Source: Vespula vulgaris
Taxonomy: Eukaryota > Arthropoda > Insecta > Hymenoptera > Vespidae
Assembly: GCF_905475345.1 (NCBI RefSeq)
Contig: NC_066601.1
Span: 4,195,501-4,259,500, forward strand
Reading direction: 5' to 3'
Length of the DNA: 64,000 nucleotides
Part shown: positions 1 to 13,190 of the stretch, piece by piece
Layout: every line of letters starts with the position of its first letter
Numbering within the stretch: the first letter of the stretch is position 1
Notes under the pieces: generated by a model
What the model saw: only the letters and a program-made list of their open reading frames with translations
Told to the model about the DNA's origin: nothing
Database searches by the model: none
Position numbers and translations under genes: made by a program

Positions 1-782
1 TATCGATGAGATCAAAAGCGACGGTAGAGTAATAAAAAATAACGTTCTTCAAAGTACTTGCTCGCTTAGTTCTCAAGTTTCAAGAGAAATATATATATTA
101 TATATATATATATAGAAAAAGAGGGAGAGAGAAATATAGACAGTAGGTTCCACTCGAAAGTAATCGATTCACTTCCCTTCAAAAGTCTGAGAAGCACCTT
201 ATCCGATTTGTGCATGAATTTCAGCACCGACGCGGCGCGAAGTTAATCTATCGGTCAAACAAACGCGTCCCAACTTTTCTTTAACTCCACTTTCAAGGAG
301 TTAAATTCGTAGGAAGCACGGTAACGAAGACGTTGTCGTATTTAAATGATTTCACGGAATTAAAAATCTTGACGATTTTCATTCTCTCGAATATGAAAGA
401 AAGAAAGAGAGAGAGAGAGAGAGAGGAATTAATAAAAACAGAGAAAGCAAATAATTCGATTGAAATTAAGGAATTTCAAAATGAAACAAAAATTAGAGAA
501 TGCTTTCAAGTGTGTCGAAGAAATTTCACAATGTTTCCAACACATTCCAAGGTATTTTAAATAGTAAACGCAATTTGGATAAGTTGTTTGTTAATAAAAA
601 AAGAAAAGTGGAGGAGCTAAGTTTAGACACAAAAGAAAATCACGCGAACTATCGTGTTTATATCGAATCGAAAGCGAAACGCGTGTCACGATACTGGAAA
701 GGAAACTGAACCAAGTTGGTTCTAGAACGAGTCGACGGTAGTAAAGAATCGTGACGATGGGGAAAGGCTCTCTCGGGCTTAC
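1..782 (-). other. Intron 1 (partial) of the minus-strand gene starting at 843
   Basis: This stretch lies downstream of the splice donor at 781-782 on the minus strand. I see no second exon in it, only AT-rich sequence, a short AT run near 90-112 and a GA microsatellite at about 404-424. Open frames here are short and look like chance. The second exon is presumably beyond base 1. Confidence 0.45.
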
Positions 783-843
783 CTTCATGTTGCGCTGTCG
801 TTACGTGTGTCACACAGTCACGGAGGAGTCGAGTTAAGCAACT
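783..843 (-). CDS. First exon of an unidentified gene: 55-nt leader plus Met-Lys, then splice donor
   Basis: On the minus strand a start codon (786-788) is followed by one lysine codon and then a consensus donor, reading ATGAAG|GTAAGC. The exon begins at an initiator (TCAGT at 841-845) placed about 30 bases after a TATA box, giving a leader of roughly 55 nt. A first exon coding only two or three residues, with the intron cutting the signal peptide, is common in insect cuticular-protein and other secreted-protein genes. That family resemblance is an inference from architecture only: no more of the protein is in the window, so the product cannot be named. The rest of the gene extends past the left edge. 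Confidence 0.6.
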
Positions 844-877
844 GATGCCGGAGGTGCTCGTGATCAGCTGCTTTATA
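841..877 (-). promoter_or_regulatory. TATA box and TCAGT initiator
   Basis: On the minus strand TATAAAG (871-877) sits about 31 bases upstream of the A of a TCAGT initiator (841-845). This is the standard spacing for arthropod core promoters. The start codon with a splice donor right behind it lies about 55 bases downstream, which supports the promoter reading. Confidence 0.7.
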
Positions 878-899
878 CCCCGGCTGATTTCCCACACTG

Positions 900-3800
900 C
901 CCGAATTCGTCGAAGCGGTAGACGCCTCTTTTTTTTCCCTCCGTTAACACGTCTTTACTGTCCACCCTGAATCGTATTCTCGTCTTACCAGGGAGGTCAC
1001 TGTGATATCTTACCCAATCAAAACCAAACGATTATTTCAACAAAAAAATTAATAAACATTTGTTTTGCACGTTAATCGATGTACATTAAAGTGCAATTAA
1101 ATTATAATGAAATATAGTGTTCTACTGAATCAGCCGATCTATTAAATCGTTTAATCGTTTGAAAGGATATTTCATGAATTTTATCTATCTTTAAGCTAAT
1201 AGGAAAATAGAAAAATTAATAAATTTCACGTCCCTTTGCGAATTTCGAAGAAATCCAATTGGCATTGGCAGAATTCGATCAATTCGACTGGATGTTGTCG
1301 ATAATAACATTTCCCCAGTACTCGTTGATTTATTTATCGAGACGTGTTACTGGCCAACGTCTCTCACCAAGACGAAATTCGAACGATACAGATGAAATAT
1401 ACATATCGAATATCCAAAACTGTTCGATGGAATACGATCACCGATAGAGGAACGATCAAACACTATAGGATCGTTATGACCGCGCGTATTCGAGGCAATT
1501 CCCATTCTATGCAAATATTCGTATATTTCAAAAGTTCGCGAGGGGAAGGGAATTAGCGGAGATGAATGAAGGGCTGTCGGCTACTCGGATGTTCCACTAT
1601 CCCTGACTATTAAATTCGACATACATATAGAATCTACACAGGGTTGACCATATAAAATGAGTATATAAAATTTAGTAAAATTGTTTCTTTCAAAATTTAC
1701 GTGGGTTTTATCATTACATTAAAATACTTTTAATATAAATGTATATATTTTTTCTTTTCTTTATCTTAAATAAACCAACCTCTAATTCTGTCAATTTTAA
1801 TATATGTAAATTAAGTCGATCTGGTTATAAAATTCACCCTACCAATATATACACAAGCACGCACACATGCATATACGTATGTATATGTGTTGGGTGTAAT
1901 CTCTAAATCGATAACCCAATATTTCTGTATTTTAAGACGATCGACGATAATATCTCGATAAAGTATATAGATTGTATATTTACGTATATCTTGGCTTTTG
2001 CATTCATAATCCGTTGTATGTAATGCAAATATTAACCATCAACTGTATAATTAATCACGATTAAATAGTAAACCTAATGCAAATATTACTCGCGTATAAT
2101 ATGCTTATTAAAAATTACTTGCACTTACTATTTTGCAATCGCATAGCTTTCTGCAACAATAAGTACGATAACGAATGGCTATAAAAGATCGAACGGTGCA
2201 ATTATTATAGGCCTCACCATTTAGTTCCTCTCTTTCTCTCTCTCTATCTCTCTACCTATCTATTTTTCTATCATTTACAGTTTTTGTTACAGTTTTGACA
2301 TAGATATAAATTAGGTAACATATTCCAAATATTTCAACAAATTCGAAAAAAATTTCATAGCGATTTTATCTGGCACAACAATATACACGAGCACAAAAAT
2401 CAAATTAGGAATTAAAAATATGAATTTATGTTACAACATTATCAAGCACAAACGAGAAAAGAGTATACTGAACAGGAGATAGAAATTTCGTTGGGATTTC
2501 GTTAATTCAACAGATATGATCGTTATATATTCATACATGTCAATGAGAAAAAAACAAAACTAGCGTAACGAATCAAAAAATAAATAAATAAATAAGCAAA
2601 TAAATAAATAAATAAATACCACTGCGTTTCGTTAACGTTTGGCTTTTGCATGTGACCTATACTTCATCCAATCCTCTTGCTCGTTAGAAAACTTTAGTTG
2701 AATAAAGGAAAATAATATTTAGTCTTCATTAAGTTAACGAGCATATACCCTTTTCTATTTCCTTCCTTATCTTTATCTATTTTATCTTTGTTTTTCTTTC
2801 TCGTTAACTTCTTGCACCAATTGTTTCCATCCTGATTCGAAAAACAGGTCAGCCGGGGTGGATCCTTACGATTAACCTTACAGAGTCGCTATGTCGACCC
2901 ATCGAGATTTTAACTCGATGCCCAATTAAAGGCTTACTAAGATTAACGCGAATGAGAATTCAAAGGCACGCGCGATCCTAGTTCTTAATCGGATGACCCA
3001 AAGAGAAAAAGTTTTGTGGCAAAGAAATCTACCGCGTAAGATTAAATAATTCTGCTTGTTTTTTCTCCTCTTCTTTTAATCAACTCTAGTAAAAAAAATA
3101 TTAAAAGTAAATAAAATAAATGAAATTATTAAACATTTTTATAATTCTTTAGTTAAGTCAAATAAAAAAATTTCAAAGTATCGAATTTTTTATACGTTGT
3201 ATATGTATCCGTTTACGTGTTACAATTGTTTTCCAACTGCAACAGAACATATTAACAATGGTGATCGACGTTCGCACAAATACACGAATAACTTTGTCGT
3301 CGATATATTATACGTACGTATTAATTTATCTTTGACCAACGTTTTGTGGTTTCGGAATCCCTTCTGTGAATATATGGATGTAGCTTGATACTATGTCTCC
3401 CCACGTGGAATATTCCATGAGGCAAAGAAAGAATCCAAGATTTTTCATTATCTTTATAAAAAGTAATATACATATGTATAACTACAAGTTTCGATGAGTT
3501 TACAGAAATATCTATATATGAAATTCCCTTTTTTTGCTCCTTCGGTTTTTATCCTCTCTTTCTTTCTTTTTCTCTTTTTTGTCGTACCATTAAATCTCAG
3601 TTTTTAATTTAAACAGAATTTTTAAAGTAATTAAAAAATTACTTCACGCAGTGAATCCTTTCAATTTTCAAAAATAAAGAGAGAGAGAAAGAGAGATAGA
3701 GAGATAGAGAGAAAGAGAAATGAGAATAAGATTTCAGAATCTCTAAATAGAGGAGAATATCGAATTTCGATATTTCGATATCCGGCAGAACGTCTAATTC

Positions 3801-6800
3801 CGTTGACCGCGAGCTCGCGTTAAATTCTGCAATATTAATCAATTTGGCCGATTACGGTGGACGGTGTGTCCCACGAAATAGAGCTCATTAATAATAACCA
3901 GAACGCGCGGAATATGCCGGTGCCGTAAGATTATTAATCATGTTTCTGACGTAAATTCACAAGGATAAAGAAGAGTCGTATGGATCGTCAACGAACGTAT
4001 GTGTACTGTACGCTAATCTGAACGTTATAAAAACTAATATCCTATATCAAGATTGTTATCGTATATGTAAGAATCAAGAGAACGTGTAAAACTTTTCATA
4101 AGATTAACTGAACACGATGGAAGAAGATTTAAAAAAGAACTTAATTAACATGAAATTTATTTGTACTCTTGCTTGTACTTTTTAAACCTAAATATTATAT
4201 ATCGATTATATTCAGGATGTATCTCTTTCTCATCTCTCATCGATATATAAATTGTGTTAAATATTCACTATTACCGAAAAGAATATTTATACGTTTTATA
4301 AAATTTATTTAAAACTATTATTATTCGTTGCGATGAATAAAATCAGTAAATTTTTTAGACATATAGATATTTATTAATTATTTATCATTGCGATTTGCAT
4401 ATGGACGTCTCATAATATATAATGACTTCGATCGTTATTAATGGCGAAATATAAATAAACTTTCGTAAACAAGTAGTCATATTGACAATCGATTACCATC
4501 AATTTGACTATACTTTTTTCAACTTGAAACATTTATTAAAACATAGACAGCTATGCCATATAGACAGAGAAGATTGAATAAGTCGATTGCTAATATATTT
4601 TTTCTAGTTAGTCTAAACTCTTAAATTCTCTAACCATTGAATACCATTCTCTATTATACTAGAAATGGAAGATACAATGATAGAACCGGTTTTACTGTAC
4701 TTTATAACTTGGCTTCTTTCTACAGAATTTTTAACATCTTTCCAATATTGCTCTTAGATCGAAAGGAAAGATCGTTTCCAAGAAAAGTACCACGTGTACA
4801 AACCTTATATATAATTCCCTATACAAATTAAACTACATTTTCTATTCTAATTAATTAATCTCACTTGGGATGCATTAGGAAGTATCGTAAACACCTATAC
4901 CCACCTATGTATCTATATACATGTATATATGTATATATATGCATACATGCAACATACATACATATATACATACATACGTACGTACGTAGGATAGTCGAAT
5001 CAGAGTAAATTAACAAGGGACGCGCGAAATTGCGCTGGCCACGAGGGCGTCCTCGAGAATCCGAGTGTGTTGGATTATAATAGGGTTAACAACCGACTCC
5101 GAAACATCCTGTGAAGTTATGGTAACGTAAATATAAGCCTTGCGGCAAAACGAAGGACTCATAATAAACGTAAAGTTACATGTAAAGGGCTCCGTCGTGG
5201 CGATCGCAACATTGAAGTATAGTACGTGCGGTATTAACGTGATTTCAAGCTTTGTCTACAATGTACCAGTATTCTCAAGCAAGTATCTATGAGTTAGTTT
5301 GCTAGTATTATACTACCATACTGTCGTGGTCAGTATCCATTAAATACTGACACCTACGAGCATGTATTGCTTCGATACACTTTAACTCGCTTAAGGAGAA
5401 GGTATTGCCGATTTCTATGTCAAATTCTATGTTTCTTATCTATGAATGTGAAAAAAATTGTAGTAAAATCGTTGATACAATGAATATATTTTCAACGTCA
5501 TTTTTGTTAAAAATCTCTATCTTTTTTACATAGAATTTTATATTATTTTATATTGTACATACGTTGAATATCTCCAAATGAGTTTAACAACGCATTACAA
5601 TACGGCTTTCAACTTTTTACCTTCCATCTCTCCTCTTTAAAAACGTTACTATCGTTTTACATATACATATATACATACTTTTTTTTCTTGTTAATTCTAA
5701 TTAAAAAAGAGATATTTACGTGTCCCATTTCTCATGAATTCTGTCAACACTCGTTCTCTACAATGCTATCACATAGAATTCATTCGTATTAATTTTATCG
5801 TCTCGACCTATTTTTATGAGTTAGTGACGTATTAACGTAAATATTAATAATAATTAAAAAAAAAAGAAAAAAAGAAAAGGAAAGAAATAAAAAAACCCGT
5901 CGTATTGAACTCGTCTCTCGCGAGGACTTGAAAAACCTGTCCCAGAGAAGTTTCATTAGTGTATGTGTGTATATATGAAGAGATATGTAGACGTATAGTT
6001 TGTTAAGTCCAATAGTTTAACTTCACGTTACGAATTTCTTAACAGGCTCGGACATAATACTTTTCTTCGTCATTCAATCGTATTTAACAAGTATTGCTTA
6101 TTCAGAAATTTCTTCCATCATTTAAAAGAAAAGAGAAAAAAAAAGGAAGAAAGAAAGAAAGAAAGAAAAAACATCTATACAACGTATAATCTCACGTAAC
6201 ATTGTTTTTACTATTTTGACCAGAATGACCTATACTAAAATAAACACTTAACATCACGACTCGATTTGCATAGACATACATGAGGTAGGTATATACATAC
6301 ATATACATACGTAGGCGTATACATCTACATATATATATATAAACGTACGAACTAAAAGATCTATTTGAACCAATTCAATTCTATCCCATTAAAATTGAAA
6401 TATGTACTATCTGTGCGCTACATACGTATCAATAAAAAATCATAGATTTATATTCTAACACTTATCGTTTATCCTTTATGGACGACGATAATAGATACTT
6501 CAAATGGTGCAAAATAATAAAATGAAATAAATTCTTTGACGATAGAACGAAACTCGTAACAGGAATGCCGTCTTCGTGCAAATATTTTAAACGATCAGAA
6601 CAAGACCATTACTCCACCACTCAAAAGGAACTCATTGTTCCGTCGATCGTTAGTTCGTTCGACGGATATGGTTAAAGGGAGAATTGCGTATGCGTCGTAC
6701 ATCCGATGTTTCCTGGAGCGTTGTCATTATATTGCAATGATTATGCATATTCGGATAAGCAATCAACAGCATTGAAGTACGTACGCGTCGCGGGCAAAGG

Positions 6801-9800
6801 TCGCGAGTGTTCGACTATCTCGAATATTTCCTCTCCCAGTACCGAGATTGCCATCATTTTCCTCGAATAACATCTATACGTACGAATAAGTAAGACGAAT
6901 AATAATTTAATTCTGACCTACTGAATAAATTTCACATACACGAAAGATCTGTTGCGTTCGTTGAATCTAATTTGCTTACAACGCAAATAAAACAAGATGT
7001 TATTAAATCATAATAATTCGATCATTTGTCTTGCTTTTTTCTTCTATGAAAAGAAAAAAAATATATATTCGGTCTAATTTTATGATGACATTGAAACATC
7101 CATTGGAACATCGTCGTGTTTTATGATAAAACATAAAATATTCATTTCGAATGTCGAGTTCACGTATAAAATTGGACGATAAGATTCCTATACAATATGT
7201 TTACTTTTAACAAAATCAGGAATATTACTTCTAAGAGCGATCGATTTCCAATAAAATTAGCGAAAAGTGTAATTTGCGAATCGGCCCAGAGGATTTCGCT
7301 TACGTTCACACATTACCAACGCGGCACGATGCCAAACTCGACTATACACGATATCCTCCTCTCTATTGTTCCTACCCTCCCATCCTTTTCGTGAGTCGAA
7401 TTAAAACGCGAAATTGACGGGATAGTTGCACACTCTACTCTCGTCCCTCTCGGAACGACCTAATGAAATTCTCAAAATCGAGGATCGTTCGTCGAAAAAA
7501 AAAAAAAGTCATCGAGTCCGACGTACATACGTATCCACATATATTTTATGAACCATCTCTCGTACCATTTTTTCTTCTTTTCTCCTTACAAAAACGATTC
7601 ATTCTACAAACATTGTATGTCTGACTAACTCATAACGTTAAAATAATAACGAAAAGAAGATTTCTCAAGAAACGAAGAAAGAAAAAAATGAAAAGAAATA
7701 TATATATACGTGTGTATAAAATAAAATGATATTCAAGATCCAAGAGTAACGAGTCACAAAAATGTAAAAAGTCTTTCAAATAAAAAAGTGTTGACGATTC
7801 TACCATATCGTTATCTTTGTTCAATGACGGATAAGGTAAATAAGGAAGAGAACGGTGAAAATTGAAGAAAAATGACTATTTCTGAGAAACGAGGATCACA
7901 GTGGTAAGATTATCCAGCTTACTCCAGTACCTTTGGACTAATGACGTACTGAATATCACGAGGATATAGGGATATACGATGCTTTACGTGGAAGAGAAAT
8001 AGTACAGGTAATATCTCTCGCATGCTACCCGCGAACTGTTTAAGAAGAGCACCAACAGCAGCAGCAGTCTTCCTTCCTCCGTCTCCGCAACCGCCTTCTC
8101 CGCATGGCTCGACGAAGCATCGCGAAAGAGGAAGACGTGCTTCGCGTTCGATGATGGAAGAGAGACGACAAGCCACTGAGAAAGATGTACTACGTGCAAC
8201 GTTGAATATAATTAAGCTTTCCGAGACGTCAAAGCGAAATACAGCTCGCTTCATTAAGAACAGAGTTATACTCGCAATACTACTTCTATCGTAGCTCTTT
8301 CGAATAAGAAAAAGACAGATAAATAGATAGATGGATGAATATACAGATAGATAAAGAGAGAGAGAGAGAGAAAGACGAAACGCTTTCAATTGTAAAATGT
8401 ATCTTGGGAAAATAAAGGATCATTGCAGACGTAAAGCCACAGGGCAAGCTCGACCATACTTCTCGACGATCGACCGATCGCTATAGTTAGAACGAAAAAG
8501 TATAAGTAAAGTTTTCATTGAAAACTCCAACCGATCCTTCTCCCATTGCCTCCCCTGACCTCTTACAATCCATTTTCATAACAAAAATGACCGTTCTACG
8601 AATGGATATATCTCTATATAAATAATTGTTGATATCGTTTCAATTAACAATAGAAATAACGAAAGATCGATTTAATTCCAAGTCGTTGTATGAAATGATT
8701 TTATAAGCGTTAGAGATTAACGTGATCCTTCGAGACTAATTCGTAAGACGATAAGCAAGCAAGAAAAGTGCCATTTCCGGCGCGTGGGAACAATTCGTGG
8801 CAAACAAGCCCGAGTTTCGTAGCTGCTCATTAACACGTCAACGTTGAAGAAATGATGCTTCGAAACTGACGTAACGATCATCATTAAGCTTCTCTAGTTT
8901 CCACGGACTTTGGATGAGTCACTCTGTAGATCTAACATAGAACTTTCCCAGGAATCTGCGTCTATTCGCTAATTTCTCTAATCGTATAATTTTCTTCTCG
9001 TATTTCTATTTGTAATTAGGCCACGTACATACCACGATACAGAATCGTCAAACTCGTCGATTACTCGTTAATGGAAACATACGGATACATATAGATCTCT
9101 ATATATAATTTTAATGATTGATAACAATTACTAAACACTTACGAAATTATCGAATAACTTTTATATTCAAGAGAAACAAGACAAGACGTTGTAACATTAA
9201 AATCGAATTTATAATTACAATGGAAATATTAACAAAGAAATTTATTCTCGAATAATTAATATAGACAAAAGCCGCGTAATTATTAATCGCAAAAATTTAA
9301 ACAGAGAAATTCTAATTCGTAAAGAATGAAGAAGCCCTTGATAAATTGTTTTACATTTTTCTACATTTGATCTCGAAAAGAAAGGCTTTGTAAATTTAAA
9401 TTAATTAGATTAACGCATAGGGCAAGTTTATAAATTTGTCGACAACCTATTTCAGACTTATATTCTCTACAGAAAATAATTATTATTCTCCTTGTTCGTT
9501 TTTAATAGAAACGATCGACCTATATACCAGAAAATCGATGGTAAATGTTACCGAATGAATAAAGTAAACCCCTGCTACGTTGTTTTATCGCCATTAAAAG
9601 AAGATAAAGGTAGAGAGAACGATTAAGGCTTCTGAAAAATAAAATAGCTAAGGGAAGTGAAGGAAACGAGCTACTTATCGGTTAGTTCGATACATCACGG
9701 CTCTTAAGCGAAGAAGGAAGGTTTCAAGGGAGAGTTCTAAGATCGATTAGGTTCAATCGAAAGAGGAAAAAGGTAGAACTGTCAATCAACATAATTCGAA

Positions 9801-11900
9801 ACATATAAATATGTTATCGTCCATAAATCACCATTTGAGATTCAATTATTTATAATAGCATTACTGAATTGAAACTGCGCAAAAAATATCCAAAGAAAAA
9901 AAAAAGAAAGAGAAAAAGAAAAATAGTAACAATTACAATAAAATATCGCGATTTTCCATCCAACATTTGATGCGTTAACTCGCTCTAATATTTTCAGAAG
10001 AAAACCTTATCAGAAATAAATGTACTCCGCAATATAAATTCAATTAATAAAGATACTATACATATACACTTTCCATAAGGTTTCGATCTTTAAAAGGACG
10101 CTCACGTGTACTAATTCACTACTGTACCAACGTAAGAGGCTCAAATTTATTTTCCCCAAAAGACCGAAACCTCTTGTAATAACTTTTAACGTAGAAAGAT
10201 ACCTCAACCAGAAACGCATTACAGAGTCACGTCTTGTAAACGCATAATCGGCATTTTTCTTCGCTGAGCACAGCGAATTAAGGGGAAGAAGTATAAGGGA
10301 CGGACATTTAACTTTGAAGGTAGAGAAAGAGAGAGAGAAAAAAAACATCAAATAGTTCCTGGTGGGAGAATCCAGCATGGAATATATAATATTTTAATTT
10401 CGTGGAAAATCTGATGATGTAATTTTAGGAGTAAGGCGACGCCCAGCAATTGTTTCAGCCGGCTTTCACTCCTGCATTATTCATGAGTCCTTTCGTTTTT
10501 TTTTCTCTCTCTCTCTTCTTTCTACTTCACCACCAGAAGGGAAAGTCTTCTCTCTCTTTCTCTTTCTTCCCTTTTTGATCTGGCCTTTTTCGTTCCCTTC
10601 TTTATCATTCCCTTTCCTTCTCTCTTCTACACCTGCATGATTCCCACTGGATCTATATGTATACATATGTATATATGAATGGGCTACTTATATACGTATG
10701 TACATATATACATCATACATATTACACACACACAAATATAAAAGGAAATATGCTCGTGACAGGGACTGTTCTACGGTTGAAACCTTCTGTCATCTCAGTC
10801 TTATTTTCTTTCTTTGCGGCCAGCAGCAGTAGTAGTAGTAGTTTCGAAGCTCTAAAGAGACACTCGAAGGAAATCGATGGAGGCTTGGACTAGTCTAGCG
10901 AGCTTAAAGAAAAGACGGTGCGCTTCTCCTATACCATGCGAATCGTGAGAATAAACGTTGCTTTCGACGGATTATCAATGGTAAACCAATTATAAGTATA
11001 AAAGGACTTTGACAGTTACCTCGAGCTTAAGACTAAGAAATAATTCTATTCTATCGTTTTCCTTGAAAGCTACTTGTTCGCCAGCTGAGAATACGGAGAA
11101 AGATTTATTTTAATTAATCACTGGTACAAATGCATTAATATGATAAGTTGTACTAGTAATAATTATCTACTTACGCATAGATGGAATATTGCTAAATATA
11201 ACAAATTCTACAGCCCTTCATTTGATACGATAAGACCCAAGTCAACCGCATTCAGACAAATTTCAACAGAAAACGAACGTCAGAGTTGTTTTAAGGCTGA
11301 AAAGGGATATACAAGTGCAAAGGTACCTTTCGTACCGTCTGCGTGCTAATTTGTAAGGAACACGTACGCGCTGTGATTAACCACAGAGCTGCAAAGTTGG
11401 CCTCGTTACTAGTGTAAATAGACATTAGCGCCGTTTCGTGTAAACATACAGTTTTCACACCTAATTGCCGTGTACGCGTAAACGGATCTGGAATCGTTTG
11501 TAAAATACAAGGAAAACTGAACGACGTGATCATAATATTGATTCAACAAAAAATAACGTGATGTCCTTGATAATTACATATTTCATTTCTAATACACTAA
11601 CGTGTATCATTTAAAATAAATATTTATTAGCATCAATTACGTAAACGTAAGCTTATATATACATAATGTATTAGACGATTTACCTTATCGGAAAAGATTT
11701 ATTAAAATCAATATCTTTAATAATATTTTCAATTCGAAAAAAACAAGTTTCTAAATGTTTGTTCATCTACGCGCTATATTTGTAAAAATGTATATTACTA
11801 AATCTCTTTGATTTAGCTAAATTTACATACATCACTTAAATCAATTAAAACGATTTCAAATAGACATATTAATATCATTATGGTATCTATAGAATGGTAT
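900..11900. other. Long non-coding stretch with simple repeats
   Basis: I find no exon chain here on either strand. Simple repeats include an AAAT run near 2577-2617, a GAAA run near 6146-6170, GA runs near 3680-3720 and 8355-8371, and (CA)/(AT)-rich patches near 4900-4990 and 6290-6345. Less AT-rich islands at about 2820-3000, 5020-5260, 6600-6850, 8020-8220, 8760-8960 and 10420-10480 could be regulatory elements upstream of the promoter at 843, but nothing in the bases proves it. The longest open frames (7919-8389 minus, 8022-8294 plus) overlap each other and lack convincing structure. Confidence 0.4.
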
Positions 11901-12091
11901 ATATAGAAAATTATAAAAATTTAATAAAGGTACCATAAAATTCGTCCACTTCTTAACGATCTGGGATCCGATTACGTTGCTGCCTTAAAATAATCTCCAT
12001 TTCTGCAACCCAATCGATAACTGCAAAATGTAATTTAATGCTATTATATCTGTAATAAAAAGATATGTTTAAAAATAAAATAAAAATTAGG

Positions 12092-12166
12092 TAATATCAG
12101 TTAGCAAATACGTAAACTAATCATGGCACTCATAGATCTTGGTGGTAAAGAATATCATCATAAAAT
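12092..12166 (-). ncRNA. C/D box snoRNA, U24 (SNORD24) type, copy 1
   Basis: On the minus strand this has a C box ATGATGA (12155-12161), a guide ACCACCAAGATC directly before a degenerate D' box, and a second guide TATTTGCTA before the D box CTGA (12097-12100). Both guides are complementary to one stretch of 28S rRNA known from other animals (GATCTTGGTGGT followed closely by TAGCAAATA). By the D+5 rule they point at two C residues 14 nt apart, which matches the two targets of vertebrate U24. The order of the two guides is swapped relative to my recollection of the human gene. It ends about 70 nt before a 3' splice site. Confidence 0.82.
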
Positions 12167-12333
12167 AGTAAATTTAAAGAAATTTTTTAATTTTTAAAGT
12201 ATCTACTTAACTTTCATTTATAATTTTCCGCTTGAGTAATCTTCGTAAACTTTTCTCTCCCAAACTGTAACAAAAAATTTATATATGTAACTTACGTAAA
12301 AATTGTCAGCAAATCAGAGACTTTAAACAAAAC

Positions 12334-12407
12334 TATTATCAGAGTAGCAAATAAAACTTAATCATGGCCATCATCGATCTTGGTGGCTACAACTATCATC
12401 ACGATTG
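12334..12407 (-). ncRNA. C/D box snoRNA, U24 (SNORD24) type, copy 2
   Basis: This is a paralogue of the neighbouring copies: C box GTGATGA (12396-12402), guide CCACCAAGATC before the D' box, and D box CTGA (12339-12342) preceded by TATTTGCTACT. The D-box guide is two bases longer than in the other copies, which shifts the D+5 position to a different 28S nucleotide. It ends about 69 nt before the acceptor at 12265. Divergence outside the boxes and guides suggests an old tandem duplication. Confidence 0.8.
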
Positions 12408-12640
12408 ATTTTGTTAATAATTATTCAAAAAAAGAATGTCAGAGGTTGACAATTGAAAACATGAGAAGTATTTCTAACTATTAAAAAAAAATCAATAATG
12501 ATAATTACCATTAATTCACATATACTTCAATCTTAGAAGACTCCTTGTTGTTGTTAAGATCATACCATAATCTGTAAAAAAAAAATTCCAATTATTTACA
12601 TTTGCATTAAAAATATATATCTACAACTACAAAAATTCTT

Positions 12641-12717
12641 TTGTATCAGATAGCAAATACTTAAATTAATCACGTCAATCATAGATCTTGGTGGTAAAAA
12701 TAATTTCATCATAAAAA
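12641..12717 (-). ncRNA. C/D box snoRNA, U24 (SNORD24) type, copy 3
   Basis: This has a C box ATGATGA (12706-12712), guide ACCACCAAGATC before the D' box, and D box CTGA (12646-12649) preceded by TATTTGCTAT. The layout matches copy 1, with the same two predicted 28S target cytosines. It lies about 69 nt upstream of the acceptor at 12572, so it sits in its own intron of the same minus-strand transcript. Confidence 0.82.
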
Positions 12718-13190
12718 ATTGTATTTAAATCAAAAGAATATAACTAATATTATATTTAAATAAAAACTAATTACCATTTTTAATAATTTGTAAGTATCCT
12801 CTAGTATTTCTCTTTCTTCAAATTCTCATATTGAAAATAGTTTTGATGGATCTAAAAATATAATAAATTACTAAATATAAATATGTGTTGTTATCATGGA
12901 ACATAAGTATGTAATACTCACCAAACGCAAATACATTAATACTTAATTAATATTAATATCAATAAACAAATTAGGTATATGTAATATTTTAAATAAAGAA
13001 GACAGCACAGAAAAGCAGAAATAATAGATCATTTCATTGTAAGTAAAATATATACTCACAAAAATTATATATAAAAAAATACTTATTTATAAATAAAATA
13101 AAGTAAAAATTATTTTAACTCATCATATCTGCTTCACTGAATTAATAAATCCAAAATTACAGTAAAATGAAGATTTATTTAGATACACAT

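Larger units (their letters stand above)
11930..12850 (-). ncRNA. Candidate snoRNA host transcript with short exons alternating with snoRNA introns
   Basis: Between and around the three snoRNAs are exon-like segments on the minus strand, each preceded by a good 3' splice site: acceptors end exons at 12571 (long T-run then ACAG), 12264 (TTGTTACAG) and 12020 (TTTTGCAG). An upstream exon around 12776-12815 ends in a GTAATT donor. Every snoRNA ends about 69-70 nt before the next acceptor, which is the usual position for intronic C/D snoRNAs. I could not settle on a continuous protein frame: short coding-looking stretches exist in several exons but the phases are ambiguous. It could be a non-coding host of the GAS5/UHG kind or a small protein gene. 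It is separate from RpL28, whose stop codon and AATAAA lie upstream at about 13170-13193. Confidence 0.5.

Noticed and set aside
7919..8389. 156-codon minus-strand frame with an overlapping 90-codon plus-strand frame
   Set aside because: It partly translates GA and GATA simple repeats, has no flanking splice logic I could complete, and no recognisable domain.
10040..10378. 112-codon minus-strand frame
   Set aside because: No family resemblance, no splice context, and part of it is a GA-rich run.
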